DNA of 36,747 nucleotides from Gemmatimonadota bacterium (GCA_003221045.1 QHUC01000110.1:1-36747); one strand, 5' to 3'; counted from the stretch's first letter, positions 9,228 through 18,829 are shown. Notes: generated from the sequence alone by a model not told the origin. Translations and numbers: made by a program.

Positions 9228-10368
9228 ATCGACGCGGTCAGGGGAAAGGGCGGGAGGGCGGGAGGGCAGTATGGATGTAGGGAAACGGGAGGCGAACTCA
9301 GCGAAGCGGTCCCGGCAGCTGCAGCTGCTCAACGTCCTACCGCCATACCGCCCTTCCGCCCTTCCGATTCTCGACCAGCGTCTCCGCGGGACCAAGTTCG
9401 TCGAGCTCACGCCCCGGTCGATTCTCAATTCGCCCGAGCAAACGGGGGTGGACTTCTGGTCGCTCAACCCCTACGTCGGATGCGAGTTCGGGTGCACCTA
9501 CTGCTATGCGCGGTACGCGCACCGTTACGCGGTCGAGCGCGCGCATGATGCGGGAACGCTGTCAGACGCCGAGTTCCGCGAGTTCCGCGGAGAACACGGG
9601 TGGGAAGCGTTCGAGCGCCGCATCTTCGTCAAGGAGCGCGTGCTCGACGCGCTGGAGTCCGATCTGCGCCGCTACTTCCGGACGAACGCGCGCGGACCTG
9701 AGCGCACCCCGATCGTGATCGGCACCGCCACCGACCCGTACCAGCCCGCCGAGCGACGCTTCCGGATCACCCGCCGGGTGCTCGAGCGCCTCGCTCGTTG
9801 CGAAGCGCTCAACGTCGGCATCATCACGAAGAGCCCGCTCATCGCGCGCGACGTGGACGTCCTTCGAGCGATTCGGGAGCGGAGCGACCTCGAGGTTCAC
9901 ATCTCCCTCATCTCTGTGGACGCGGCGCTCATCAAGCGGGTGGAGGCGCGCTCCCCGACGCCCGCGACACGGCTGCGAGCACTCGAAAAACTGGTGGCCG
10001 CGGGCGTGCGCGCCGGCCTGATCGTGGCGCCGGTTCTTCCGGGGATCACGGACGACGTGGCGCATCTGGAAGCGTTGTTCCGCGCCGCGCGCGACGCCGG
10101 CGCCCGCTTTGTGCACGCCGGTCCACTGCGACTCTACGCCGCGGTGCGAGACCGCTTCCTGCCCGTTCTCGAGGAGGGGTTCCCGGACCTCGTGGCGCGC
10201 TACCGGCATGCCTACGAGGGCCGCAGCGGCGTGCCGCCGGCATACGCACGTGCGCTGGCCGCGCGCGTCAAGAAGCTACAGGCTCGATTCGGCTTCCCGA
10301 TCAACGACGGGATGGTCGATCGCTACCGGCCGCGCCACGCGCCGGTTCAGGGATCGCTCGACCTTTAG
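9205..10368 (+). CDS. radical SAM protein, spore-photoproduct-lyase-like (start uncertain, probably ATG 9271)
   Basis: 'FWSLNPYVGCEFGCTYCYARYAHRY' radical SAM CxxxCxxC, 'VIGTATDPYQPAERRFRITRRVLE'. Confidence 0.88.
   Translation: MGGRGAAESTRSGERAGGREGSMDVGKREANSAKRSRQLQLLNVLPPYRPSALPILDQRLRGTKFVELTPRSILNSPEQTGVDFWSLNPYVGCEFGCTYCYARYAHRYAVERAHDAGTLSDAEFREFRGEHGWEAFERRIFVKERVLDALESDLRRYFRTNARGPERTPIVIGTATDPYQPAERRFRITRRVLERLARCEALNVGIITKSPLIARDVDVLRAIRERSDLEVHISLISVDAALIKRVEARSPTPATRLRALEKLVAAGVRAGLIVAPVLPGITDDVAHLEALFRAARDAGARFVHAGPLRLYAAVRDRFLPVLEEGFPDLVARYRHAYEGRSGVPPAYARALAARVKKLQARFGFPINDGMVDRYRPRHAPVQGSLDL
9243..9366. repeat. octamer repeat pair in inverted orientation (GGGCGGGA... / ...CCGCCCTT), family E
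   Basis: Left 'gaaagggcgggagggcgggagggcagtatgg' about 9243..9273; right 'ccgccataccgcccttccgcccttcc' about 9341..9366; imperfect inverted complement. Confidence 0.7.
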
Positions 10369-10371
10369 GGC

Positions 10372-10794
10372 TTAGGCGACTTCAGACTCGCTCTTGCGAC
10401 CGCGCGGCCGATAGTGCCGCACCAGCTCGAGGACCCAACGGGGGGCGCCCTGCCGGCGTGCTTCGTACGCCCGGGCGAGCAGATCGGCGACGTCGCGACC
10501 GAGTTGCGCCGCCTGGCCTGGGGACAGATCGGCCGCGAGCTCGTTCAGCAGCCGCACGAGCTGACCGATGTGTGGCGGCCGACTGCCCCGCCCGCGCGCG
10601 GCCAGCCAGCGCTCGAGCTTGCCGCGCGTCGCGGGGTGCGGCACGGAGCCCTTGAGGAAGTTCCGCAGGCCATTAGGGCTCACGGTGATCTCACTCGCGG
10701 CCTTCCGCAGCGAAAGCCCTACGGTCTCTCGGGCAACGGCGTCACGCAGGGCGGGGACAGGAAGGGTCGGAACGCTCCGGCGACCGGCGTTCAT
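10372..10794 (-). CDS. putative HTH (XRE-like) DNA-binding protein
   Basis: 'LSLRKAASEITVSPNGLRNFLKGSVPHPATRGKLERWLA' looks like a helix-turn-helix; rest uncharacterised. Confidence 0.55.
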   Translation of the reverse strand: MNAGRRSVPTLPVPALRDAVARETVGLSLRKAASEITVSPNGLRNFLKGSVPHPATRGKLERWLAARGRGSRPPHIGQLVRLLNELAADLSPGQAAQLGRDVADLLARAYEARRQGAPRWVLELVRHYRPRGRKSESEVA

Positions 10795-10913
10795 ACGACG
10801 CCCCCAAGGCGTGCAATTTGTGCGGTTTGCGCGCTGTTACACCGCCTACCCTACCATCACTTCGGGACTGTGGCAAGCACGCGGCTTCTCGAAATGAAAC
10901 GCCCGGCCACCCC

Positions 10914-11888
10914 CTACTCCCCGCCCCCGCCAGCCATCGCTTCCACCAGCGCCCGAATCGTTCCCGGCGCATTCCCTTCCAACCGATTGTTCACGAGGAG
11001 CAGCGCTTCCAGCCGTCTCCGCATCACCTCGGCGACGACGTGTAGCAGGTCCTGCCGTACCTCCGGCTGCGGATCGCGGATGCGGTCGTACGGCTCGAAC
11101 AGTTTCACCGCGTCGGCGTAGGCCCGGCCGGGTCGGAGGAGCGCGCGCACCACCGTGAACCCGGCCGGGAACGTCCACGGCAGCTCGAGCTGCTCTCCGA
11201 TCGGCGGCATCTCGTTCCACGAGTTGAAGACGTGGGCCACGCCGTGCCGTGCCAGTACCGCGCCGTGGACGTCGCTCAAGAGCTCCGGGTTCCGGAGCTC
11301 GATTGCGTAGCGGAAGTCGCGGGGTAACTGTCGCAGGAATTCATCGAGCTCTCCCGCCCACTGCGCCGGCTCGGGGAGATCCTTTCCGCGCATCGCCTGA
11401 AACTCGAACACAAACGCGCCGGCGTGGTCCGAGAAGACACGCCTGTACGGTCCGAGTACGGCCTCCTTGAACAGATCGGCGTTGAGAAAATCCGGGTTGC
11501 GCTGGCCGACGAGGTTCCCCCAGCGCGCGTCCTGATTGAAGCGCCGAGCCGTGATCCGATCCCACACCTTGCTGACGCAGGGGAAGCCGGGCGGTAAGGC
11601 ACGTGCATACGCCGCCAGGACCTCTTCGGTTGGCGGATCGTAGAACGCGCTGTCGATCCCGACGGTACGAAACAGGGGATACCGCGCGTACTCCTCGAGC
11701 CGCCGGGCGGGTTGGGCTCCCCGGTACGCTCGGTGATAGACCTCGCCTGCCCAGCCGTCGTAGGTCCACGTCGAGGTGCCGAGCCTGATGTTCGGCGGGA
11801 CGCGCCTGCCGAGCGCGACCAGATCGGCAGGTGGCGGCGGCAGGGTCGCCGGATCGTCGAAGAGGCTCGGTTGTTTGCGCGTGCTCAC
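10914..11888 (-). CDS. DUF72 family protein (YecE-like)
   Basis: 'IRLGTSTWTYDGWAGEVYH', 'YPLFRTVGIDSAFYDPP', 'FRYAIELRNPELL', 'LLLVNNRLEGNAPGTI'. Confidence 0.88.
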   Translation of the reverse strand: MSTRKQPSLFDDPATLPPPPADLVALGRRVPPNIRLGTSTWTYDGWAGEVYHRAYRGAQPARRLEEYARYPLFRTVGIDSAFYDPPTEEVLAAYARALPPGFPCVSKVWDRITARRFNQDARWGNLVGQRNPDFLNADLFKEAVLGPYRRVFSDHAGAFVFEFQAMRGKDLPEPAQWAGELDEFLRQLPRDFRYAIELRNPELLSDVHGAVLARHGVAHVFNSWNEMPPIGEQLELPWTFPAGFTVVRALLRPGRAYADAVKLFEPYDRIRDPQPEVRQDLLHVVAEVMRRRLEALLLVNNRLEGNAPGTIRALVEAMAGGGGE

Positions 11889-11999
11889 TGAATCAAGTTA
11901 ACTGGATACATCACAATAGCTTATCACCAGCATTCCCGATCTTGCCATCCCCTCGATCTTCGGGATATATTCGGGTCCCGTCTTCACGGCTGAGACCTG

Positions 12000-13295
12000 A
12001 TGTCCAGGCTGGTGAGCGACTCCGCTGCGTGCTGTTGGATCCCCCTCTTCGCGCTGCGCTGCGAGGTAGCCCGGATGGCCAGGCAGGGGTCTTCTTCTCT
12101 CCCCCTCCCCTTTCCCTTGGCGCTCCTCTCGCCGGACACCGGCCGCCGGCTCTGGCAGGTCAGTCCGGTCGCCCGGCGCGCGGGGGTCAAGCCGGGGATG
12201 ACGGTCAGCCAGGCAATCGGCCTGTGCCCCACCCTCAAGCTGTGCGAGCCGGACCCGGTTCACTATGACGAGCAATTCTCGCGGCTCGTCGCGACGCTTG
12301 CCACCGTGAGCCCTGTCGTCGAGCCCGCGGAACTGGGGCGAGCGTACATAGGAACCGACGGATTAGAAGGACTGTTCGGTGCGCCCGAGAAGATCGTTGA
12401 GATGATACAGTGCGGAGTGCGGAATGCGGAGTGCGGAATTGCAAATGAAAGCTCGCTCGTCAAATCCGCACTCCACACTCCGCACTCCACACTCCGAGTC
12501 GGGTGGGCCCGCGGAAAGTTCGTCTCCTGGGTGGCAGCGAGCAGGGCGAAGCCGGGGCAGGCCATCATCGTTTTCCCGGGGGAGGAGGGGGAATATCTCG
12601 CCGCTCAGTCGATCGCCGTGCTGCCCCTCGACCCCGATACACATCGCCGGCTGCTGCAGCTCGGGATCAGGACGCTCGGAGCGTTGGCCGCGCTTCCGGA
12701 AGAGGCAGTGGTCTCGCAGTTCGGCCGCGCCGGTCGTCGGATGTGGCGGCTCGCTGCGGGGCGGATCGCGGAGCCGGTGGTAGGGCGAGTCGTGCCCGAG
12801 CCGATCGTGGCGGCGCTCACGTTCTATTCCCCGGTTGGGGAGCGGGAACTGCTGGCGCGAACATTGGACACGCTCCTCGACCGTGCGCTCAAGAATCCGC
12901 GTCGGATCGGTTGGCGCGTGCACGTGGTGTGTGTCCGAGCCGAGCTCGAGCACGGCGCGTCCTGGCGCGCGACGGCGACGTTGAAGGATCCGACCGCGGA
13001 CCGGGAGCGGTTGGCCGCGCCCCTCCGTTCGCAGCTCGAGCAGTCGCCGCCTGCTGGAGCGGTCGAGCGGCTGGCGGTCGAGTTCACCGCGTTCGCGCCG
13101 GGCACAGCCGAGCTGCAGCTGTTCGCACGCGATGCGAATGCCGCAGCTCGCGCCGGGCGGCGGCACGCGCTCAAGAGCGCCGTCCGGGAGATCGAGCTCC
13201 GGATCAAACGGCCGATGTTGTATCACGTCATCGAGGTGCAACCATGGTCTCGTCTCCCCGAGCGGCGGTACGCGCTGATCGACTATGAACCATAG
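12000..13295 (+). CDS. imuB: ImuB-like Y-family polymerase homologue (start uncertain)
   Basis: 'RRAGVKPGMTVSQAIGLCPTL', 'PAELGRAYIGTDGLEGLFG', 'GIRTLGALAALPEEAVVSQFGRAGRRMWRLA'; directly upstream of a DUF6504-like ORF and dnaE2. Internal repeat-derived peptide 'CGVRNAECGIANESSLVKSALHTPHSTLR'. Confidence 0.87.
   Translation: MSRLVSDSAACCWIPLFALRCEVARMARQGSSSLPLPFPLALLSPDTGRRLWQVSPVARRAGVKPGMTVSQAIGLCPTLKLCEPDPVHYDEQFSRLVATLATVSPVVEPAELGRAYIGTDGLEGLFGAPEKIVEMIQCGVRNAECGIANESSLVKSALHTPHSTLRVGWARGKFVSWVAASRAKPGQAIIVFPGEEGEYLAAQSIAVLPLDPDTHRRLLQLGIRTLGALAALPEEAVVSQFGRAGRRMWRLAAGRIAEPVVGRVVPEPIVAALTFYSPVGERELLARTLDTLLDRALKNPRRIGWRVHVVCVRAELEHGASWRATATLKDPTADRERLAAPLRSQLEQSPPAGAVERLAVEFTAFAPGTAELQLFARDANAAARAGRRHALKSAVREIELRIKRPMLYHVIEVQPWSRLPERRYALIDYEP
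12411..12497. repeat. heptamer inverted-repeat element, family A, inside imuB
   Basis: Left arm TGCGGAG TGCGGAA TGCGGAG TGCGGAA TT (12411..12440); right arm CCGCACTCCACACTCCGCACTCCACACTCCGA (12466..12497). Confidence 0.85.
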
Positions 13296-13297
13296 TT

Positions 13298-13327
13298 CGG
13301 AATGTGGAGTGTGGAGTGCGGAATGAA
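13298..13327. repeat. heptamer arm, family A, upstream of the DUF6504-like ORF
   Basis: cggaatgtggagtgtggagtgcggaatgaaa. Confidence 0.8.
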
Positions 13328-13589
13328 AGCCGACCGATTGCGCGCGCTCAACGTGCCGCAACAGGTGAAGGTTGAACTGAGTGAGTGTGGAGATCCTGCT
13401 TTCGTAAAACGGGGACCGGAGAATGTGAAGCGTGTCGAGACCGTCGGTGAGACCTGGCGCGTGGACGATGAATGGTGGCGTCAACCGATCGTGCGACGCT
13501 ATGTCGAGGTCGTACTCGAAGGTGGAGGGCGAGTGATTCTGTTTCAGGATCAACTAAGTGGAGAGTGGTTCGCTCAGATGCCGACGTAG
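13302..13589 (+). CDS. DUF6504-like small protein between imuB and dnaE2
   Basis: 'VETVGETWRVDDEWWRQPIVRRYVEVVLEGGGRVILFQDQLSGEWFAQ'; genomic context. Confidence 0.7.
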   Translation: MWSVECGMKADRLRALNVPQQVKVELSECGDPAFVKRGPENVKRVETVGETWRVDDEWWRQPIVRRYVEVVLEGGGRVILFQDQLSGEWFAQMPT

Positions 13590-13603
13590 TGTGGGGTTCA
13601 CTC

Positions 13604-13632
13604 AGCACTCCACATTCCACACTCCGCACTCT
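13604..13632. repeat. heptamer arm, family A (inverted relative to 13298), immediately upstream of the dnaE2 ATG
   Basis: agcactccacattccacactccgcactct, abuts ATG 13633. Confidence 0.8.
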
Positions 13633-16600
13633 ATGTACGCCGAGCTCCACTGCCACTCCGCCTTCTCGTTCCTCGACGGCGCCTCGCTCCCCGAGCAGCT
13701 CGCGCTCACCGCCTCACAACTCGGGCTTCCCGCACTCGCGCTCACCGACCACAACGGGCTGTACGGCTCGATGGCGTTTGCACAGGAAGCGAAGCAGCTC
13801 GGTCTCCAGGCGATCACGGGCGCCGAGCTGACGTTGCTCGACGGCTCGCACGTGACGCTGCTCGCCGAGACGCCCGAAGGGTATGCGAATCTGTGCCAGC
13901 TGATCACGGAAGCGCATCTCGGCAGGGAGGACCGGCACGATCCGCGGCTCGACTTCGCCTCGCTCGAAGCACGTCACCATGGGCTCATCGTGCTGTCGGG
14001 ATGCCGAAACGGATTGCTCCCCGGCGTCCTGCGGCGCGACGGCCTGGCCGCAGCCCGCCGCTTCGCCGAGCGCTGCCGAGCGGTGTTCGGAAGGGAGCAC
14101 TTCTTCGTCGAGTTGCAGAGGAACTACGTCCGCGGAGACCTCGCCCTCACGCGAGCGCTGCAGGACGTCGCCGATTCCGTACGACTGAGCGTCGTAGCGT
14201 CGGGTAACGTGCATTACCACGCCCGCGCCCGGCATCACCTACACGACGTGCTGGTGGCGATCCGGCACCGCACCACGCTCGACGGCTCCCACAACGTGCG
14301 CCGTGCCAACAGTGAGTTCTTCCTGCGGCCGCCTGCAGATATCCATCAACTGTTTCATGACTGTCCGGATGCTGTCGCCAATACATTGACCCTCGCGGAG
14401 CGATGCCGGGGCTTCGATCTCACGCGCGACCTAGGGTATCGCTTTCCCGATTTCCACGGCGCCGACCGCGCCCCTGCGCCGCGGGCGCTCGCCGAGCTGT
14501 GTCGCGCGCGCCTCGACGAGCGCTACCCGGTGGGCTCCGTGCACCGCGATGAAGCAGAGCGGCGACTCGCCGAGGAGCTGCGGTTGGTCGAGCACCACGG
14601 GCTCAGCGGCTTCTTCCTCGTCTATCACGACCTGTTCGACCTGGCCCGCGAGGTCGCGGCCGATGTGCGGCACGGCTCACGGCGCGCGGCAGGGAATCTC
14701 CTGCCCGGGCGGGGGCGCGGCTCGTCCGTCTCTTCCGTCGTGTGCTACCTGCTCGGGCTGTCGCACATCGATCCGGTGGCGACGCGGCTCTTCATCGGGC
14801 GGTTCTTGAACGAGACCCTCGCCTCAGTGCCGGACATCGACCTCGATTTCCCGCGCGAGATCCGCGAGGAGCTGATCCGGCGCGTGTACAGGCACTACGG
14901 TGACGCACACGTCGGACTCGTCTGCTCGTTCCCCACCTATCGCCTGCGCTCGACAGTGCGCGAGATCGGCAAGGCGCTCGACCTGCCTCTGGGGGAGATC
15001 GAGCAAGTCGCGAAACTGGCAGACAGGCGGTCAGGCGGACTGGCGGACGAGCTGGAGCAACTCCCTGGGTTCGAGGGCCGGACCACGGCCCCGCTCTGGA
15101 AGGAGCTGTGCGAGCTGGCGGAGGAGATCGCCGGGCTGCCGCGGCACGTCTCTCAGCACGTCGGCGGCATGGTGATCTCGAGTCGCCCGCTCGTCGAGAT
15201 CGTGCCGCTCGAGCGCGCCGCCATGGAGGATCGCGTGGTGTGCCAGTGGGACAAGGATTCCTGCGACGACGCGCGGTTCATCAAGATCGACTTCCTGGCG
15301 CTGGGCATGCTGTCGCTCGTGGAGGAGTGCGTCGAGCTGGTCGCGACGCGACACGGGACGCCGCCCGATCTGTCGCGCATCGACTTCGAGGACCCCGCGG
15401 TCTACGACCGCATCTGCCGGGGCGACACGGTCGGGTTGTTCCAGATCGAGAGCCGGGCGCAGATGCAGATGATCCGTCGCACCCGGCCCAAGAACCTCGA
15501 AGACCTGGCGGTCGAGGTCGCGATCGTGCGACCCGGGCCGATCGTCGGTGGTGCGGTGAACCCGTACGTGCGGCGTCGGGAGGAGCAGCGCCGCGCCTGG
15601 GAAGCGGGCCGCCCCTACGAGCCGCCGCTCGAGCATCCCCTGCTCAAGGAGGCGCTCGCGGAAACCCTGGGCGTGATTCTCTATCAGGACCAGGTGCTGC
15701 AGGTGTGCCAGGCGCTCGCAGGGTTCACCGCGGGGCAGGCCGAGGCGTTGCGGCGGGCGATGAGCCGGCGGCGGAGCCGCGAGCTGATGGCGGGGTTCTG
15801 GGAGGAGTTCAGAGACGGCGCCGCGGCACGCGGGGTCGCGGAGCGGACCGCCGAGCGCGTCTTCACACAGGTGATCGCGTTCTCCGAGTTCGGCTTCCCC
15901 AAATCGCACGCCGCGGCGTTTGGCCTGCTCGCCTACCAATCGGCGTGGCTGCGGCACTACCATCCGGCCGAGTATTACACCGCGCTCTTCAACAACCAGC
16001 CGATGGGGTTCTATTCGCTCGACGTGTTGGGACGCGACGCGCTGCATAACGGAGTCGATATCAAGCTCCCTGACGTGAATGAGAGTGATGTGTGGTGCAC
16101 GGTGGACCTCACCCCCTCTCCCCCTCTCCGTTCCGGAGAGGGGGAACTCATCGCGTCCCCCCTCTCCCGAAGGGAGAGGGGGGAAGGGGGTAAGGCCGTC
16201 CGTGTAGGTCTCGCGTTCATCCGTGACTGGAGTGAAGAGACAGCGACCTCTGTGGTGACCGAGCGGGAGCGGTGCGGTCCGTTCGCGAGCATCGGCGACG
16301 TCGTTCGCCGCGCTCCGCCCAATCTCAAGCGCACCGCGATCGAGCATCTGGTGTGGGTAGGCGGCTGCGACGGCTTCGGGCTCACCCGTCGCGAGCTGCT
16401 GTGGCAGGTGGGGCTATGGCTCCCGCCCGAGGCGGAGCGCGGCGGCGATGTGGGCGGACGGCGCCAACTCGAGCTCGCGCTCAACCACCCACACGAAGGT
16501 CTCCGGTTCGGCGGCCTCGCGGCGGCCGAGCGCCTGCTCGCCGAGTATGACGTCCTCGGGTTCGCGGCGAGCGGTCATCCCCTGTCCCTCTTGCGAGGCG

Positions 16601-17022
16601 CGCTACCCCGGGGAGTGGTGCAGAGCGACGCGCTCCCCCGGCTCGAGCACGATGCCCCGGTCGAGGTCGCCGGGCTGGTGGTCGCGCGCCAGCGCCCAGA
16701 AACCGCCAAAGGATTCGTATTCGTCCTCCTCGAGGACGAAGGGGGGATGACGAACGTGATCGTCCGTCCCGACGTGTACGAGCGGTACCGCGCGGCGATC
16801 CGCGGCGAGCCGCTCCTGTGGGTGCGCGGTACGCTCGCCAAGGACGACGGGACGGTGAACGTGCTCGCGGAGGAGGCGAAGGGACTGCGTTGCGGATTGC
16901 GGATTTCGGACTGCGAATTTGAAGACCCGCCCGACGCATCCGCAATCCACAATCCGCAATCCGCAATGGCCTTCCTGAAGTCCATGCGCCGCGTGGCGCC
17001 GGAGTCGAAGGATTGGGGCTAA
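13633..17022 (+). CDS. dnaE2: error-prone DNA polymerase III alpha subunit DnaE2
   Basis: '[18 protein letters not shown]' PHP start, '[22 protein letters not shown]', '[21 protein letters not shown]', '[26 protein letters not shown]'. ORF track starts at 13558 but ATG 13633 matches the family start. Confidence 0.95.
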   Translation: MYAELHCHSAFSFLDGASLPEQLALTASQLGLPALALTDHNGLYGSMAFAQEAKQLGLQAITGAELTLLDGSHVTLLAETPEGYANLCQLITEAHLGREDRHDPRLDFASLEARHHGLIVLSGCRNGLLPGVLRRDGLAAARRFAERCRAVFGREHFFVELQRNYVRGDLALTRALQDVADSVRLSVVASGNVHYHARARHHLHDVLVAIRHRTTLDGSHNVRRANSEFFLRPPADIHQLFHDCPDAVANTLTLAERCRGFDLTRDLGYRFPDFHGADRAPAPRALAELCRARLDERYPVGSVHRDEAERRLAEELRLVEHHGLSGFFLVYHDLFDLAREVAADVRHGSRRAAGNLLPGRGRGSSVSSVVCYLLGLSHIDPVATRLFIGRFLNETLASVPDIDLDFPREIREELIRRVYRHYGDAHVGLVCSFPTYRLRSTVREIGKALDLPLGEIEQVAKLADRRSGGLADELEQLPGFEGRTTAPLWKELCELAEEIAGLPRHVSQHVGGMVISSRPLVEIVPLERAAMEDRVVCQWDKDSCDDARFIKIDFLALGMLSLVEECVELVATRHGTPPDLSRIDFEDPAVYDRICRGDTVGLFQIESRAQMQMIRRTRPKNLEDLAVEVAIVRPGPIVGGAVNPYVRRREEQRRAWEAGRPYEPPLEHPLLKEALAETLGVILYQDQVLQVCQALAGFTAGQAEALRRAMSRRRSRELMAGFWEEFRDGAAARGVAERTAERVFTQVIAFSEFGFPKSHAAAFGLLAYQSAWLRHYHPAEYYTALFNNQPMGFYSLDVLGRDALHNGVDIKLPDVNESDVWCTVDLTPSPPLRSGEGELIASPLSRRERGEGGKAVRVGLAFIRDWSEETATSVVTERERCGPFASIGDVVRRAPPNLKRTAIEHLVWVGGCDGFGLTRRELLWQVGLWLPPEAERGGDVGGRRQLELALNHPHEGLRFGGLAAAERLLAEYDVLGFAASGHPLSLLRGALPRGVVQSDALPRLEHDAPVEVAGLVVARQRPETAKGFVFVLLEDEGGMTNVIVRPDVYERYRAAIRGEPLLWVRGTLAKDDGTVNVLAEEAKGLRCGLRISDCEFEDPPDASAIHNPQSAMAFLKSMRRVAPESKDWG
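16108..16195. repeat. REP-like double-hairpin element inside dnaE2
   Basis: Hairpin 1 CCCCCTCTCCG-TTC-CGGAGAGGGGG (16120..16144); hairpin 2 CCCCCCTCTCCC-GAA-GGGAGAGGGGGG (16157..16183); outer cctcaccccctctccc / ggggaagggggtaagg. Confidence 0.85.
16886..16967. repeat. heptamer inverted-repeat element, family B, inside the 3' end of dnaE2
   Basis: Left arm TGCGGAT TGCGGAT TTCGGAC TGCGAAT TT; right arm ATCCGCA ATCCACA ATCCGCA ATCCGCA AT. Confidence 0.85.
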
Positions 17023-17053
17023 CTTTCCAGCTGGACCAAAGGGAGGTGTTCGG

Positions 17054-17470
17054 ATGCCACAGCGCGAAGTCGCGACGCTCGCCGGGGGCTGCTTCTGGTG
17101 CCTCGAAGCGGCCTTTCAGGACTTGAAGGGCGTCGAGAGCGTCCAATCGGGATATGCCGGTGGTCGGGTCGCCAACCCGTCATACGAAGACGTCTGCACG
17201 GGGACCACGGGCCACGCCGAGGTCGTGCAGATCACATTCGATCCGCAGATCATCACGTTCGACGACCTGCTCCACGTCTTCTTCACGATCCACGACCCCA
17301 CTACCGTGAACCGCCAAGGCGCGGACGTCGGCACACAGTATCGATCGGCGATCTTTTACCACAGTCCCGAGCAGAAGGCCACCGCCGAGCGAGTGATCGC
17401 CGAGCTCCAGGCCGGGAAGCTCTGGGACGAGCCGGTCGTGACGGAGCTGCGGTTGAAGCAACCCGCCTGA
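17054..17470 (+). CDS. msrA: peptide-methionine (S)-S-oxide reductase MsrA, C-terminally short
   Basis: '[31 protein letters not shown]', '[13 protein letters not shown]', '[17 protein letters not shown]'; ends at '...[12 protein letters not shown]' without the usual 'YPAE.YHQ.Y' region. Confidence 0.88.
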   Translation: MPQREVATLAGGCFWCLEAAFQDLKGVESVQSGYAGGRVANPSYEDVCTGTTGHAEVVQITFDPQIITFDDLLHVFFTIHDPTTVNRQGADVGTQYRSAIFYHSPEQKATAERVIAELQAGKLWDEPVVTELRLKQPA

Positions 17471-17489
17471 TATCCTGGAGGAGGCAGGC

Positions 17490-17927
17490 ATGGTGCGTTG
17501 GTCCATACTCGGGGCACTGCTCGCGACGCCTGCCATGGCGATCGCGCAAGCGCCGCCCGCAGGCTCGACCGAGCCGTTCGTGGTCGAGTACTACTACAAG
17601 GCGCGCTGGGGGCACGCCGACGAGTTCATCCGACTCTTCAAGAAGAACCATTACCCGGTCTTGAAGCGCGAAATAGAGCTGGGCCACATCCAGCAGGTCA
17701 CCGTGGAAGCGCCCAGGTTTCACGGCACGGAGGACGGCCGTTGGGACTATCGCGTCACGATCGTGTGGAAGAACGCCGCAGCGCCGCACGAGCCGTTCCC
17801 GGATATGGAGCTCAAGCGGCTGTTCCCCGACCAGGATACCTTCCGGCGCGAAGAACAGCAGCGCTTCGAGATCCTCCTCGCGCACTGGGACTTGCCAGTC
17901 GTCACCGTGGATTTGACCCGCCCGTAG
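17490..17927 (+). CDS. secreted hypothetical protein
   Basis: Signal peptide-like 'MVRWSILGALLATPAMAIAQA'; intact 145-aa ORF with plausible RBS (cctggaggaggc). Confidence 0.6.
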   Translation: MVRWSILGALLATPAMAIAQAPPAGSTEPFVVEYYYKARWGHADEFIRLFKKNHYPVLKREIELGHIQQVTVEAPRFHGTEDGRWDYRVTIVWKNAAAPHEPFPDMELKRLFPDQDTFRREEQQRFEILLAHWDLPVVTVDLTRP

Positions 17928-18071
17928 GCCGGCAAGCTGGGGCTAGTCGCGCGCCGCGGCGGGCCGGCGGCTGGTCCTTCCAAGATAGGTTCGTACGAGA
18001 GGAGCGACGCGACCGCGGACCAGCGCCGATTTGAGCCGCTCCCGTTCGTCCGGGGTGACCTCAACCAGGTA

Positions 18072-18096
18072 GCGCTCCCCGCTCCCTGCTCCCTCC
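18072..18096. repeat. heptamer arm, family C, in lhr
   Basis: gcGCTCCCC GCTCCCT GCTCCCT cc. Confidence 0.7.
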
Positions 18097-18812
18097 TTGA
18101 GCGCCACCGGAATCCCGTCCCGGTACAGGACCCGATTCGTCGCGAGCCCCGCCACCACGTCCCCCGGGGTGACGATTCCAACCAGGTTGAGGGGGTCGGC
18201 CCCGCTCAACGCCACGAGCTCGCCTCTGCGCTCCTCACGCCGCACGCCGCGCAGCGAGCCAACCGCTTCGGGGAGCGCGTACTGCTCGCCCGAGAACCCG
18301 CCGACGAACCGTCCACCGCGGATCTCGCCACGCGCTTCGAGCCGGCGATACACGCGGAGGACATCGCGCCACGGGGTGAGGAGGGTCTCACGGGCCACCA
18401 CCCGCCGGAACACGACGCCGTAGCGTCGCAACAACTGCCACGCCACCGCTTCGGCCACCGCTTCATCGGGAATGGGGTTCGAGGGCCGCACCAGCGACCA
18501 CCGCCCGGCCGTCTCGACGCCGAACGGCGCGATCTTACCGCGACGGCGCAACCCGACAACTCCAAGCGGACGCCGCCGGTCGGATGGAACGAGCAAGGCC
18601 CGCAGGCCCGCGAAGCTGTCCGAAGTGACGTGCCCCCTCGCCACGAGCTCGCCGAGTCCTTTTTCGACTTCGGTACGCAAGAGGCCGGTCGCATTCACGA
18701 GATCGCCGAAGAACGACGCACCGCGCTGGCCGAGCACGTCGAGCAACGCACGTCCCGCATGCGTCAGTGGAAGGGCCGCCGGGTCGGGCTCTACCGTCAG
18801 GGACCGCCACAC

Positions 18813-18829
18813 CGCTCCCCGCTCCCGTC
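18813..18829. repeat. short heptamer arm, family C, in lhr
   Basis: cGCTCCCC GCTCCCG tct. Confidence 0.45.

Noticed and set aside
11889-11999. Possible SOS/LexA operator upstream of imuB (palindromic agttaact)
   Set aside because: Short palindrome only; no consensus for this lineage that I can verify by eye.
12363-13553. 396-aa minus-strand ORF
   Set aside because: Antisense to imuB and its small neighbour; low-complexity Arg/His-rich.
15031-16347. 438-aa minus-strand ORF
   Set aside because: Antisense to dnaE2; no protein-like motifs, composition typical of a shadow frame.
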